Shown: positions 36,980 through 45,978, counted from the first letter of the stretch. The stretch is 64,000 nucleotides of DNA from Streptomyces sp. MUM 178J (GCF_022414575.1 NZ_JADWYQ010000007.1:62001-126000); one strand, 5' to 3'. Notes: generated by a model not told the origin, from the letters alone. Translations and numbers: made by a program.

Positions 36980-38193
36980 CCGCCGCACAAGCCGTCGTCC
37001 TGTCCGCCGCAGGAGCGCTGCTCTTCGTGTCGGGTCTCGCCGTCGGCCGCCTCGTCGCACGCCGCGGCGAGCGGCCCGACCTCGACCTGGGCACGCCCGT
37101 CGAACGGGCCACCTTCCACACCCTGCACACCGCCTCGCTCGCCGCGCCCCCGCTGCGTGCCGGACTCACCGAAGACACCGCCCGCAAGGCGGCGCGGCGG
37201 CTGCGCTCACTGCTCGGCACCGAGGCGCTGTGTCTGACCGACCGCGAGGCGGTGCTCGCCTGGGACGGCGCCGGCGCGGACCACCACAGGACACGGGTGA
37301 TGGCCAAGGTCGAGGACATCCTCGACTCGGGGCGCAGCCAGAGCGTGCACACCGGTTGCGACGACGTCCGCTGTCCGCTGCGCTGGGCGGTGATCGCGCC
37401 GCTGACCGGTGAGGACGGGGTGCTGGGGGCACTGGTCGCCTATGGCTCCCGGGAGTCCGCCGTGCTGGTGCGCGCGGCGACCGAGGTGGCGCGCTGGGTC
37501 TCCGTACAGCTGGAGCTGGCCGAACTGGACCGGTCGCGGACGCGGCTGATCGAGGCGGAGATCCGCGCCCTGCGCGCCCAGATCTCACCGCACTTCATCT
37601 TCAACTCGCTCGCCGCGATCGCGTCCTTCGTGCGGACCGACCCCGAGCGGGCGCGCGAGCTGCTGCTGGAGTTCGCCGACTTCACCCGCTACTCCTTTCG
37701 CAGGCACGGCGAGTTCACCGACCTCGCCGACGAACTGCGGTCGATCGAGCAGTATCTGGCGCTGGCGGGCGCGCGTTTCGGGGACCGGCTCAAGGTGACG
37801 CTGCAGGTCGCCCCGGAGGTGCTGCCGGTGGCGCTGCCGTTTCTGTGTCTGCAGCCGCTGGTGGAGAACGCCGTCAAGCACGGGCTCGAGGACTCGGGCC
37901 GGCCGTGCCGCATCACGATCGCGGCGCAGGACGCGGGGGCCGAGGCGGTGGTGGTCATCGAGGACGACGGCGTGGGCATGGACCCGGCGGTGCTGCGCGG
38001 CATCCTGGCGGGGGAGCGGCCGGGCGCCTTTGGCGTCGGGCTGTGCAATGTCGACGAGCGGCTGCGTCAGGTGTACGGGGACGAGCACGGGCTGGTCATA
38101 GAGACGGGCGTCGGCGCGGGAATGAAGATCACCATCCGGATCCCCAAGTACCAGCCGGGCGTGCACGCCGGGGCGGGCCGCCACCGCCCGTGA
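36976..38193 (+). CDS. LytS-type sensor histidine kinase
   Basis: A 405-residue kinase. One N-terminal membrane helix (QAVVLSAAGALLFVSGLAVGRLV), a GAF-like domain (about 60-175, with Cys pair GCDDVRCPLRWA), then the His_kinase domain with phospho-accepting His in QISPHFIFNSL (about 206). The HATPase domain carries PLVENAVKHGLED (N box) and DDGVGMDP (G box). GGAAGGAG lies seven bases before ATG 36976. With the LytTR regulator it forms a two-component system flanking the symporter. Confidence 0.92.
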   Translation: MTAAQAVVLSAAGALLFVSGLAVGRLVARRGERPDLDLGTPVERATFHTLHTASLAAPPLRAGLTEDTARKAARRLRSLLGTEALCLTDREAVLAWDGAGADHHRTRVMAKVEDILDSGRSQSVHTGCDDVRCPLRWAVIAPLTGEDGVLGALVAYGSRESAVLVRAATEVARWVSVQLELAELDRSRTRLIEAEIRALRAQISPHFIFNSLAAIASFVRTDPERARELLLEFADFTRYSFRRHGEFTDLADELRSIEQYLALAGARFGDRLKVTLQVAPEVLPVALPFLCLQPLVENAVKHGLEDSGRPCRITIAAQDAGAEAVVVIEDDGVGMDPAVLRGILAGERPGAFGVGLCNVDERLRQVYGDEHGLVIETGVGAGMKITIRIPKYQPGVHAGAGRHRP

Positions 38194-38277
38194 GTCCGGC
38201 CGTGCCGTGTGACGGCGTCGGCCACGCTGGGGCGCCGGCCCATCGGGCCGCCGGTCACGTCACGACACCGGACCGTG

Positions 38278-38940
38278 TCAGAACAGATGGATGGCCAGAT
38301 GGCTCAGCGGCAGGCCCAGCCGCCAGGCAGGTGTCCATATACGCGCGCTCTCGTCCACACCGGCCTCGAAGGGGCCGGTCATGCCGAGGGGGTGCCCCAG
38401 CCCGTGGGACGGCCAGGGACGGTCGCCGTCTCCGAGGTCCGTGGCGAGCAGCTCCGTCGTCCGCAGCCACTTCCACGCGGCACTCGCCAGCGCCAGGTCG
38501 GGATCGGCGCCCCCGCCCGGCTCCCGCAGCTGCCTCGCCTCGCGGGCCGCGAGTCTGTCGTCCACCCACTCCTGCCAGGGATGGCCGTACGAGGTGAGGG
38601 CCAGCCACTCGTCGATCCGGGCGACGGCAGTGGCGCCCGCGAGCCCCTCCGTGGCATTGCACAGGTACACGGTGAGCGCCAGCGTCTGACGGCCCGCCCG
38701 GTACTCCAGGGACCCGCTCTCCACGAGCTCGCCCGTGCGGAGCATTTCATCGGCGATGTACTCGGCGCACAGCCACGCCATAGGGACGGTCAGCCGGCCT
38801 CCGCTGGTGCCGTTCGTGCTCTCGGGCCGCAACGTTCCCACCTTCTCCCCGGACGTCTTCGGACGGCTCGACGACGAGCCTCCACCGAAGGACACGGCTG
38901 GGTACCCGTCTTTACTCAACTTGAGCGTGAGGTTTCGCAT
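38278..38940 (-). CDS. Hypothetical protein (220 aa)
   Basis: ATG 38940 has GGGAG seven bases upstream. The protein begins MRNLTLKLSKDGYPAVSFGG, with a Ser-rich loop near 20, then a helical body (LCAEYIADEMLRTGELVESG; ATAVARIDEWLALTSYGHPWQEWV; SAAWKWLRTTELLATDLGDG). No signal peptide or membrane segment. I do not recognise the family. It converges on the kinase gene with only 84 bp between stops and is followed upstream by the ECF sigma gene on the same strand. Confidence 0.7.
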   Translation of the reverse strand: MRNLTLKLSKDGYPAVSFGGGSSSSRPKTSGEKVGTLRPESTNGTSGGRLTVPMAWLCAEYIADEMLRTGELVESGSLEYRAGRQTLALTVYLCNATEGLAGATAVARIDEWLALTSYGHPWQEWVDDRLAAREARQLREPGGGADPDLALASAAWKWLRTTELLATDLGDGDRPWPSHGLGHPLGMTGPFEAGVDESARIWTPAWRLGLPLSHLAIHLF

Positions 38941-39068
38941 ACGGTCGCTCCCGCGTCGTGATCGCAGTGATCCGGGTCCACTGCCGGGGCCGCGGTGACG
39001 CACGGGACGGGGACTCGGGGAGTCGGGGAGTCGGGGAGACGCGACGGACGGCGTCGAACCGTGCGCGC

Positions 39069-39659
39069 TCATCGTCCGGCGGATCCGCTGTAGCCGGGGA
39101 GGCAGCGGGCGAGGGCGCGCAGACCGTAGTACGAGCGGGACTTGACGGTGCCCGGCGGGATGCCGAGTTCCTCGGCGGCCTCGTTCACGGTCAGCCCAGA
39201 GAAGTACAGCCGTTCCAGCACCGCCCGGTGCTCCGGGCTCAGGGTGTCCACGGCCGCCCGTACGTCGAGCGAGGCCACGGCTGTCTCCGTGCGGTCGCAG
39301 GGGTCGGGAGTGGTGGCGAGCAGGCCGTCGCCGATCTCCGGCGGGCGGGCCAGACGGGACCGGCGGGCGTCGATCGCCAGCCGCCTGCCCACGGTGAACA
39401 GCCAGGGCCGCATCGACTCGTACGGGCGCTCGAAGGCCTCCGGATGCTGCCAGGCCCGCACCAGGGTCTCCTGCACCAGGTCCTCCGCGCGCTGCCGGTC
39501 CCCGTAGGTGAGGCCCAGCAGAAAGCTCAGCAGGGCCGGGCCGTGCTCGCGCTGGAGCCGCGCCAGCGCCCGCTCGTCGGTCAGCGCCCGCTCACCGGCC
39601 GTCGCGCTCCGGTCCGCCGTCTTGGCGCCGGCGGTCGTCGCCGTCCCGGCGGTAGCCAT
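39069..39659 (-). CDS. ECF RNA polymerase sigma factor
   Basis: A 196-residue sigma factor with only regions 2 and 4. Region 2: RAEDLVQETLVRAWQHPEAF and RPWLFTVGRRLAIDARR (about 75-115). Region 4: LSPEHRAVLERLYFSGLTVNEAAEELGIPPGTVKSRSYYGLRAL. ATG 39659 has AAGGGG eight bases upstream. There is no anti-sigma gene next to it, though sigma factors of this type normally sit beside a zinc-finger anti-sigma gene. An ECF-like promoter in front suggests autoregulation. Confidence 0.92.
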   Translation of the reverse strand: MATAGTATTAGAKTADRSATAGERALTDERALARLQREHGPALLSFLLGLTYGDRQRAEDLVQETLVRAWQHPEAFERPYESMRPWLFTVGRRLAIDARRSRLARPPEIGDGLLATTPDPCDRTETAVASLDVRAAVDTLSPEHRAVLERLYFSGLTVNEAAEELGIPPGTVKSRSYYGLRALARCLPGYSGSAGR

Positions 39660-39671
39660 GGTCAACACCCC

Positions 39672-39700
39672 TTAGACGCAGAGTTCGTGTCGTGGTTCGC
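39672..39700 (-). promoter_or_regulatory. ECF-type promoter of the sigma factor gene (autoregulation)
   Basis: On the minus strand GCGAACC (39700-39694), 15-bp spacer, CGTCTAA (39678-39672), only about 13 bp before the start codon. GAAC/CGTC elements are typical of ECF sigma recognition. Confidence 0.45.
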
Positions 39701-39996
39701 CTCCACGAGGTGATGGCAGCGCATGCGGACCTGCTGCGACAGACGGCGCACAGCGGTCCTCGGCGAGCGGTCGCTCCCGTCGGCGAGCGGTGCGGTGAGC
39801 GGGCGGCCGGAAGCCGCCGGACGGGGGAGCCCGGGGCCTTGCTGCCGGGATCGGGTCCTCGGCCGTCCCGGCGACCCGCCCGGCCCGGTTCCTTGACTCC
39901 CGGGCGTCACGAGATGACTGTCAGGACATCTGCTCATCCGATTAATACTGACTCGTGCTGACATACGGCCGCATACCATGCTCAGGAGTCCGTTCG
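39701..39996. other. Divergent sigma/CapA intergenic region
   Basis: About 300 bp without a gene. An AT-richer segment ATTAATACTGACT near 39940-39953 may hold the capA-side promoter, but no standard pair of hexamers stands out. Confidence 0.4.
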
Positions 39997-41187
39997 ATGG
40001 CCTGGCGACACACTCGACACACCGCGGCTGCTCTCGCCGCCCTGCTCCTCGGCGCCGCCACTGCCTGCGCCGCCCCCGGCGCCGGCGAGCCCGCGCAGCC
40101 GCAGGGCACCGGCCCCTCCGCCGCGGGCGGCGCCGCGCAGGCAAAGCAGCGCGGCTTCACCCTCGTCGCCAGCGGCGACGTCCTCCCGCATGACTCGGTC
40201 ATCCGCCAGGCGGCCGCCGACGCCGACGGCGACGGCCATGACTTCCGCCCCATGCTCGCCGGAGTCATGCCCGCCGTCTCCCAGGCCGACCTGGCGATCT
40301 GCCATATGGAGACCGTGTACGGGGAGAACGGCGACTACAGCGGCTACCCCCTGTTCCGGTCCCCGCCCGAGATCGCCCAGGCCCTCGCCGCGGTCGGCTA
40401 CGACTCCTGCTCCACGGCCTCCAACCACAGCCTCGACGACGGCCCCGACGGGGTGCGCCGCACGCTCGACGCCCTGGACGCGGCGGGCGTCGAACACGCC
40501 GGATCGGCCCGCACCCAGGACGAGGACCGCCAGCCCGCCTGGCTCAAGGCGGGCAGCGCCAAGGTGGCCCAACTGGCCTACACCTACGGCACCAACGACA
40601 TCCCGATGCCCGAGGGACAGCCCTGGGCGGTCGACCTGATCGACGAGGAGAAGATCGTCGCCGACGCCCGCGCCGCCCGCAAGGCAGGCGCCGACGTCGT
40701 GGTCGTCAGCCTGCACTGGGGCACCGAGTGGCAGACCGCCCCCGACGACGACCAGCTCTCCCTCGGGGAGCAGCTCACCGCCTCGGCCACCGAGGGCCGC
40801 CCCGACGTCGACCTCATCATCGGCACCCACGCCCATGTCCCGCAGGCCTACGAGAAGGTCAACGGCACCTGGATCGTCTACGGCATGGGCGACCAGATCG
40901 CCGGGCCCATGACGAACTTCTCCGGCTCCTTCGACCCGCGCGGAAACCAGGGCTCCCTCGCCCGCTTCACCTTCGCCCCGCCGGCCGAGAAGGGCGGACG
41001 CTGGACCGTGACCAAGGCGGAGTACATCCCCCAGTGGATGGACATCGAACGCGGCCGCGTCGTCAACCTCCCCGACGAACTGCACCGCTACGGCGAGAAC
41101 ACCGACTACGAGCGTGAACAGAACGCCATCAGCGAAGCCGTCCTCAGCCGCGGCGCCGCCGACGACGGGCTCGTGATGGGACGCTGA
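39997..41187 (+). CDS. CapA/PgsA-family secreted metallophosphoesterase-like protein
   Basis: A 396-residue exported protein with a signal peptide ending near TACAAPG (weak lipobox). The PGA_cap fold follows: FTLVASGDVLPHDSVI, NLETVYGE-type segment (CHMETVYGENGDYSGYPLF), TASNHSLDDGPDGVRRTLDAL, VVSLHWGTEWQ, DLIIGTHAHVPQAYEKVNGTWIVYGMGD. These His/Asp/Asn positions match the calcineurin-like site of CapA, known from poly-gamma-glutamate synthesis; in Streptomyces its substrate is unclear. AGGAG lies eight bases before ATG 39997. Confidence 0.9.
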   Translation: MAWRHTRHTAAALAALLLGAATACAAPGAGEPAQPQGTGPSAAGGAAQAKQRGFTLVASGDVLPHDSVIRQAAADADGDGHDFRPMLAGVMPAVSQADLAICHMETVYGENGDYSGYPLFRSPPEIAQALAAVGYDSCSTASNHSLDDGPDGVRRTLDALDAAGVEHAGSARTQDEDRQPAWLKAGSAKVAQLAYTYGTNDIPMPEGQPWAVDLIDEEKIVADARAARKAGADVVVVSLHWGTEWQTAPDDDQLSLGEQLTASATEGRPDVDLIIGTHAHVPQAYEKVNGTWIVYGMGDQIAGPMTNFSGSFDPRGNQGSLARFTFAPPAEKGGRWTVTKAEYIPQWMDIERGRVVNLPDELHRYGENTDYEREQNAISEAVLSRGAADDGLVMGR

Positions 41188-41320
41188 CCCGTCCGCAGCG
41201 ACCCCTGCGAGGGCGCGCGCGGCATGCCGTGCGCCGAGGAAATGCTCCCATCGGGTACTTTCACCGTAATCTGCGGCGTTTCGCTGGCGCGTCACCCGCC
41301 GACCGTGCGAGCAGTTGGTC

Positions 41321-42253
41321 ATGAAAAAGGATCAGCCGTCCGCGGGGCGTCGCTCGCTGCTCCGCGCCGCCGCCGCCCTGGGCGCGACCGCCACGGTCGG
41401 ACTGCTCGCCGTCGAGGGCGTCGGACGTTCCCCGCGCCCCTCCGCGGCGGGCACGGCGCAAGCCACCGGCGCGGCGCCTGCCGGCGCGCCCTCGGCGTCT
41501 GCCGCCGCCCCCTCGGCGTCGGCGAGCGCGGCCGCCGGCGGCGCCGCCGGACCCGAGGCCGTGCCGCTCGCCGGGTCACCGGTCAACGCCACGGCCTACC
41601 GGTTGCGGCCCATGACCTCCTACGCCCCGTCGGCCGTCCGCCGCGTGCTGCCCCCGGTGCGGTCCCGTCCCTTCCTCAAACTCTCCGGCGCGGGCCGGGC
41701 CATGGTGCTCACCTTTGACGACGGGCCCGACCCCCGCTACACCCCCGGCATCCTCAAGACGCTGCGCAAGTACGACGTGCCCGCGATGTTCTTCATCTGC
41801 GGCGAGATGGCGGACGCCCATCGCGGTCTGCTGCGCGAGATGGCGGACGACGGCCATGTCGTGGGCAACCACACCTGGTCGCACCCGCTGATCCCCTCCC
41901 TCCCGCCGTCCCGCATCCGCGACGAGATGGGCCGCACCAGCGAGGTGGTCGACCGGGAACTGGGCAGTGCCCCGCTGTGGTACCGGGCGCCCTTCGGCGC
42001 CTGGAACAAGCACTCCTTCGAGATCGGCGCGGAACTCGGCATGGAGCCGCTCGCCTGGACCGTCGACACCCTCGACTGGACCGAGCCCGGCGCCGGAACG
42101 ATCGTGCGCAGGGTGAGGGAGGGGGCGGGGCCGGGCGTCGTGGTCCTCTCACACGACGCGGGCGGGGACCGGTCGCAGAGCGTGGCCGCGTTGCGCAGCT
42201 ATCTGCCGTGGCTGCTGGACCAGGGCTACCGCATCACGGTCCCGCGACGCTGA
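41321..42253 (+). CDS. Secreted polysaccharide deacetylase (NodB domain)
   Basis: A 310-residue exported protein. A KKDQPSAGRRSLLRAAAALG start suggests a Tat-type signal (RRSLL). An Ala/Ser/Gly linker is followed by the NodB domain from about 125: catalytic TFDDGPDPRYTP, zinc ligands HTWSHP, RAPFGAWNKHS and the final VVLSHDAGGDRSQSV. It probably deacetylates a cell-envelope polysaccharide or peptidoglycan. ATG 41321 has no clear ribosome-binding site; a TTG at 41315 is an alternative. It follows the CapA-like gene by 130 bp, which may reflect joint wall-polymer work. Confidence 0.9.
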   Translation: MKKDQPSAGRRSLLRAAAALGATATVGLLAVEGVGRSPRPSAAGTAQATGAAPAGAPSASAAAPSASASAAAGGAAGPEAVPLAGSPVNATAYRLRPMTSYAPSAVRRVLPPVRSRPFLKLSGAGRAMVLTFDDGPDPRYTPGILKTLRKYDVPAMFFICGEMADAHRGLLREMADDGHVVGNHTWSHPLIPSLPPSRIRDEMGRTSEVVDRELGSAPLWYRAPFGAWNKHSFEIGAELGMEPLAWTVDTLDWTEPGAGTIVRRVREGAGPGVVVLSHDAGGDRSQSVAALRSYLPWLLDQGYRITVPRR

Positions 42254-42375
42254 CCCCTCCCCGCCGGGGGCTCCGCCCCGTTCGAGCCCCGCCGGCGTTC
42301 GAGGCGCGGGGCCCGGCCCGCGGACGCCGGTTTCGGCAGAGCGGGCGGGCGGGGGACAGGCCCCCAGGGGCAGGC

Positions 42376-43029
42376 TCACCGGACCTTGACCATCCGAGCG
42401 AACACGACCACGTTTCCGTCGTACCCCCCGGCCTTCGAATAGCCGCCCCCACACGTGATCACCCGCAACTCCGCATGCCCCGTGTCCGCATACACCCGCG
42501 GTCCGGGGAAGTCGTTCTTGGAGAACACCTCGACGCCGTACACCTCGAAGACCACGACCTTGCCGTCAAAGCGCGCCACCTCGACATGCCCGCCCTTCTT
42601 CACGGAGCCGAGACCGTAGAAGACCGCGGGGCCGGACCTGTTGTCGACATGGCCCACCACGACGGCGGTGCCGCGCTGCCCGGGGGCGATGCCGTTCTGG
42701 TACCAGCCGGCGAGGTTGGGGTCCTCCGCGGGCGGGGCGGCGACCCAGCCGTCGTCGTCCAGGCCCACGTCGACGACCGGCGCGTCCACTTTGATGGACG
42801 GAATGCGCACCCGGGCGACGGGAGCGTACTCCAGCGGCTCCAGAGGCACCGGCATGAACGTCTCACCGGCCCGGGCGGTGCTGAGCGCGGCGGCCGCCGC
42901 GGGCTGGGGCGGACCGAGGGACATGTCGACGCCGTTCTTCATCAGTGCGATCCCGGTGAGCATGACGAGAGCGAGCACGCCCCAAGGCGAGCGTCTCCTC
43001 GTCTCCGGGTCGCGGTAGTCATCGCCCAT
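42376..43029 (-). CDS. Class F sortase
   Basis: A 217-residue sortase. One N-terminal membrane helix (WGVLALVMLTGIALMKNGVDM) is followed by the sortase barrel beginning PVARVRIPSIKVDAPVVDVGLDDDG. The catalytic His is in VVVGHVDN and the catalytic Cys in LRVITCGGG; an Arg lies in the C-terminal strand (VVVFARMVKVR). Short length and the TCGG motif mark class F, the actinobacterial type. AAGGAG lies nine bases before ATG 43029. Two secreted proteins with C-terminal anchors follow within 1.5 kb and are candidate substrates. Confidence 0.92.
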   Translation of the reverse strand: MGDDYRDPETRRRSPWGVLALVMLTGIALMKNGVDMSLGPPQPAAAAALSTARAGETFMPVPLEPLEYAPVARVRIPSIKVDAPVVDVGLDDDGWVAAPPAEDPNLAGWYQNGIAPGQRGTAVVVGHVDNRSGPAVFYGLGSVKKGGHVEVARFDGKVVVFEVYGVEVFSKNDFPGPRVYADTGHAELRVITCGGGYSKAGGYDGNVVVFARMVKVR

Positions 43030-43406
43030 CGAGCTGTTCTCCTTCCGCAGGTCACTTGGCACGCTAAGCGCGCCCGGCGGCCACGGCGACCGGGGCGGGG
43101 CGAACGGGTGGCGGTCCTGGCGTGCCGGGCGGTCCCGGGGCTGCGGAGGGGGCGTGGAGCGGTGAGGGCCGACCGTGGTGCCCCATCCGGGTAATCAGCC
43201 GATCAGCCCGGTGGTCGCCTGTGACCTGCGGCTCCGTCAGCTCGGTCGGCGTGTCGGCGGCCCCTTGCGGGCGTGTCGCCTCACCGGGGTGGAGCAGCGC
43301 CGAAATGCGCGGAGTGGGCTAGCCCGTGAGTGTTCGTCATGGAAGGCGTACTCGTCGAATTCCCCCGGAGCGCCGCTTCGGTGCGTCTTCCTCTGGAGGT
43401 TCAACG
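43030..43406. other. Divergent intergenic region between sortase and secreted protein
   Basis: No gene. A palindrome GGGCTAGCCC lies at 43316-43325, about 80 bp upstream of the secreted protein gene. TAGCGT near 43066 (minus strand) could be the sortase -10 element. Confidence 0.4.
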
Positions 43407-43889
43407 ATGCGTTCTCGCGCTCTCGCGGTCGCTGCGGCCGCTTGCGCGGCCGTCGGGCTCTCAGCCCCCCTGGCCGTCGCCGACAACGGCCCGACCAACA
43501 TCAGGCTCAACCCCTCCTCGGTCCATCAGGGCTCCACGATGACGATCAAAGTCGACGGCTGCAGGAATGGCGGCACGGTCACGTCGAACGCGTTTCCCAG
43601 GACCCATCTGTCGGTCAACCGCGACGGTCGCTCGACCGCGGTGGCGCGCATCTACAACGACGCGACGCCGGGCCGCTACAACCTGGCCGTCAGGTGCAAC
43701 GACAGCTCGAGGGTCGCCACCGAGAGGTTCACCGTGCTCGCCGGCCGCGGCACCTCGGGCGGTCTGGGCGGCTCGTTCGGTCCGAGCTCCACGGAGATGG
43801 CCCTCGGCAGCGGGCTGGTGGCCACGGCAGCCCTCGGAGGCGCCGTGTTCATCGCGCGCCGTCGCCGTATGGACAGCGGAAAGGCCTGA
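43407..43889 (+). CDS. Secreted C-terminally anchored protein, probable sortase partner
   Basis: A 160-residue exported protein: signal peptide (RALAVAAAACAAVGLSAPLAVA), an immunoglobulin-like domain with two cysteines (IKVDGCRNGGTV and YNLAVRCNDSS), then SGGLGGSFGPSSTEMALGSG, a hydrophobic helix and an RRRRMDSGKA tail. This looks like a wall-sorting signal but lacks LPXTG. GGAGG lies seven bases before ATG 43407. It shares the whole architecture with the convergent gene at 43988-44503 and lies divergent from a class F sortase. Confidence 0.85.
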   Translation: MRSRALAVAAAACAAVGLSAPLAVADNGPTNIRLNPSSVHQGSTMTIKVDGCRNGGTVTSNAFPRTHLSVNRDGRSTAVARIYNDATPGRYNLAVRCNDSSRVATERFTVLAGRGTSGGLGGSFGPSSTEMALGSGLVATAALGGAVFIARRRRMDSGKA

Positions 43890-43919
43890 CCGGCCGAACC
43901 TCCCGGTCAGCGGCTCACT

Positions 43920-43965
43920 ACGCCCGTCGTCCCGAGTCCAGGCCTGGACTCGGGACGACGGGCGT
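43920..43965. terminator. Perfect 46-bp palindrome, bidirectional terminator
   Basis: The 23-bp arm 43920-43942 (starting ACGCCCGTCGTCCC) is an exact reverse complement of 43943-43965 with no loop. It sits between two convergent genes, 30 bp and 22 bp from their stops, and must serve both as terminator. Confidence 0.88.
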
Positions 43966-43987
43966 CACGGGCGGAGCGTGACGGAAG

Positions 43988-44503
43988 TCAGTGCTGACGG
44001 TCGCTCGAGCGGCGGCGGATGACATAGACGGCCGCGGTCGCCGCGGCGGCGACGAGCACGGCGCCCGCGGCCACTTCACCGGCGTCGACCCCGCCGGCGC
44101 TGCCGCCCAGACCGCCGCGGACGCCGCGGGTGGGCGCCAGCGAGGTGGAACTGGCCGTCGGGCGGGCGCCTGCGATGGTCAGATTCACCGACGCGGTCTC
44201 GGAACCGCAGGCGAAGCTCACGGAATAGACCGCTCCGGGCCGGGCGTCGCGGTCGACGGCAGCCGTCGCGGCGCCGCCGGACGGGATCGTGACGGTGTCG
44301 AAGACTCCCGAAGCCGCCGTGGCGGTGGTGGGACAGCCCCCGGCGGTCAGCGTCACCCGGCCGCCCGCGGCGACCGTGGACGGCGTGACCTTGAAGTCGT
44401 ACGGCGTGGTGTTCACTTCGGGGACCGCCGCCGCGGGCGGGGCGGTCAGCCCGAGCGCTGCGGCGCCCAGCAGGGCCGCAGAGGCGATGCGTGTCGCGTG
44501 CAT
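43988..44503 (-). CDS. Secreted C-terminally anchored protein, paralogue of the 43407 gene
   Basis: A 171-residue exported protein: signal peptide (RIASAALLGAAALGLTAPPAAA), Ig-like domain with two cysteines (LTAGGCPTTAT and VSFACGSET), Ser/Thr/Pro stalk, then VRGGLGGSAGGVDAGEVAAG, a hydrophobic helix and an RRRSSDRQH tail. The shared GGLGGS before the anchor and the shared domain order indicate distant paralogy with the protein at 43407. GGAGG lies seven bases before ATG 44503. Confidence 0.82.
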   Translation of the reverse strand: MHATRIASAALLGAAALGLTAPPAAAVPEVNTTPYDFKVTPSTVAAGGRVTLTAGGCPTTATAASGVFDTVTIPSGGAATAAVDRDARPGAVYSVSFACGSETASVNLTIAGARPTASSTSLAPTRGVRGGLGGSAGGVDAGEVAAGAVLVAAAATAAVYVIRRRSSDRQH

Positions 44504-44772
44504 GGTCAATCCTCCGGTTTCCCCGAGGAGGGCTGCGGACCCGAAGGCCCGCAGAGGCGAACCGAATGTCCGCAGGGCGGACACCGCACCTCGATCCGAA
44601 ACCCTAGAAGGGCTCCTCACCGCTCGCGATCGCTGTGCTGCGAATGGGTCATGACACGTCTGCGACCTGCCGTTTCTCTCTGCGGCCCAGGCTGGGAAAA
44701 CCGGGGGCGGCGCCGGGCGCGCTCCGCCTAGGCTGGAGCGCTCCGCCCGCCGACCGCGAAGGAGCCTCCCGT

Positions 44773-45735
44773 ATGACCGCGCCGCATCCGCTCATCGAGC
44801 CGTACGACCAGGGCATGCTCGACGTGGGCGACGGACAGTCGGTCCACTGGGAGGTCAGCGGGAACCCCGCGGGCAAACCCGCGGTGTACGTCCACGGCGG
44901 CCCCGGCTCCGGCAGCTCCGCCGGGGTGCGCCGCCACTTCGACCCCGACCGCTACCGACTCGTCCTGTTCGACCAGCGGGGCTGCGGCCGCTCCACCCCG
45001 CACGCCGCCGACCCGGCGACAGACATGCGGCCCAACACCACACACCACCTCGTCGCCGACATGGAACGGCTCCGGGAGCACCTGGCCGTCGAGCGCTGGC
45101 TGCTCTACGGCGGATCATGGGGCTCCACCCTCCTCCTCGCGTACGCCGAGGCCCATCCGCACCGGGTCACGGAGATCGTCGTCAACTCCGTCACCACCAC
45201 GCGCCGTTCCGAGATCGACTGGCTCTACAGGGGCGTCGGCCGCTTCTTCCCGGCGGAGTGGGAACGCTTCCGTGAGGGAGCCGCCCGCGCCGACCGGGGT
45301 GACGGCCTTCTCGCCGCGTACGCCCGGCTGCTGGACGACCCCGACGCGGGTGTGCGCGCCAGGGCCGCGGCCGACTGGTGCGCCTGGGAGGACGCCGTCG
45401 TCGGCCTGGAGCCGAACGGAGCGCCCGCCCCCTACTCGGGCCGGCCCTCGGACGCCCGCCTCGCCATGGTGCGCATCGCCGCCCACTACTTCGCCCACGG
45501 CGCCTGGCTGGAAGAGGGCGCGCTGCTGCGTGACGCCGGACGCCTGAAGGGAATTCCGGGGGTCCTCTTCCACGGCCGGCTCGATCTCAGCAGCCCTCTC
45601 GACACCGCATGGGAACTCGGCCGCGCCTGGCCCGACGCGGAACTGATCGTCGTCGACGACGCGGGGCACCTGGGCAGCGACGGCCTGCGGGCGCGGCTGC
45701 GCGCCGCGTTGGACCGTTTCGCCGGTGACTCATGA
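44773..45735 (+). CDS. pip: Proline iminopeptidase (alpha/beta-hydrolase)
   Basis: A 320-residue serine peptidase that removes N-terminal proline. Start LIEPYDQGMLDVGDGQSVHWEVSGNP is family-typical. The oxyanion region VHGGPGSGS, FDQRGCGRSTPH, nucleophile Ser in YGGSWGSTLLLAYAEAHP, acid in HGRLDLSSP and His in DDAGHLGS complete the triad. AAGGAG lies eight bases before ATG 44773. Cytoplasmic; no signal peptide. Confidence 0.93.
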   Translation: MTAPHPLIEPYDQGMLDVGDGQSVHWEVSGNPAGKPAVYVHGGPGSGSSAGVRRHFDPDRYRLVLFDQRGCGRSTPHAADPATDMRPNTTHHLVADMERLREHLAVERWLLYGGSWGSTLLLAYAEAHPHRVTEIVVNSVTTTRRSEIDWLYRGVGRFFPAEWERFREGAARADRGDGLLAAYARLLDDPDAGVRARAAADWCAWEDAVVGLEPNGAPAPYSGRPSDARLAMVRIAAHYFAHGAWLEEGALLRDAGRLKGIPGVLFHGRLDLSSPLDTAWELGRAWPDAELIVVDDAGHLGSDGLRARLRAALDRFAGDS

Positions 45736-45877
45736 GTGCTCTTCAGGAGCTCTGGTACTCAAGAGACGACTGAGGCAGTCGATTTCCAGCCATTCCCGCG
45801 GCACGGTGAATTCCCTGCTCTCCTCCACGGCCTGTCACCTTCGCGAATGCCACGCTCGAAGATTTTTCCCGTTGTGT

Positions 45878-45906
45878 TGAACCGACTCCGCCCCCGGCCT
45901 CGTATG
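45878..45906 (+). promoter_or_regulatory. ECF-type promoter of the repeat lipoprotein gene
   Basis: TGAACC (45878-45883), 17-bp spacer, CGTATG (45901-45906), about 70 bp before the start codon. It closely matches the promoter of the anti-sigma gene (TGAACT, 16 bp, CGTATA). Confidence 0.5.
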
Positions 45907-45978
45907 TAGGGCAAGAACGGCGCACAGGGCGTCGCGACAGGCTCGATGAAGCGTTGAGACTTCGGGAGTGGAGTACAC

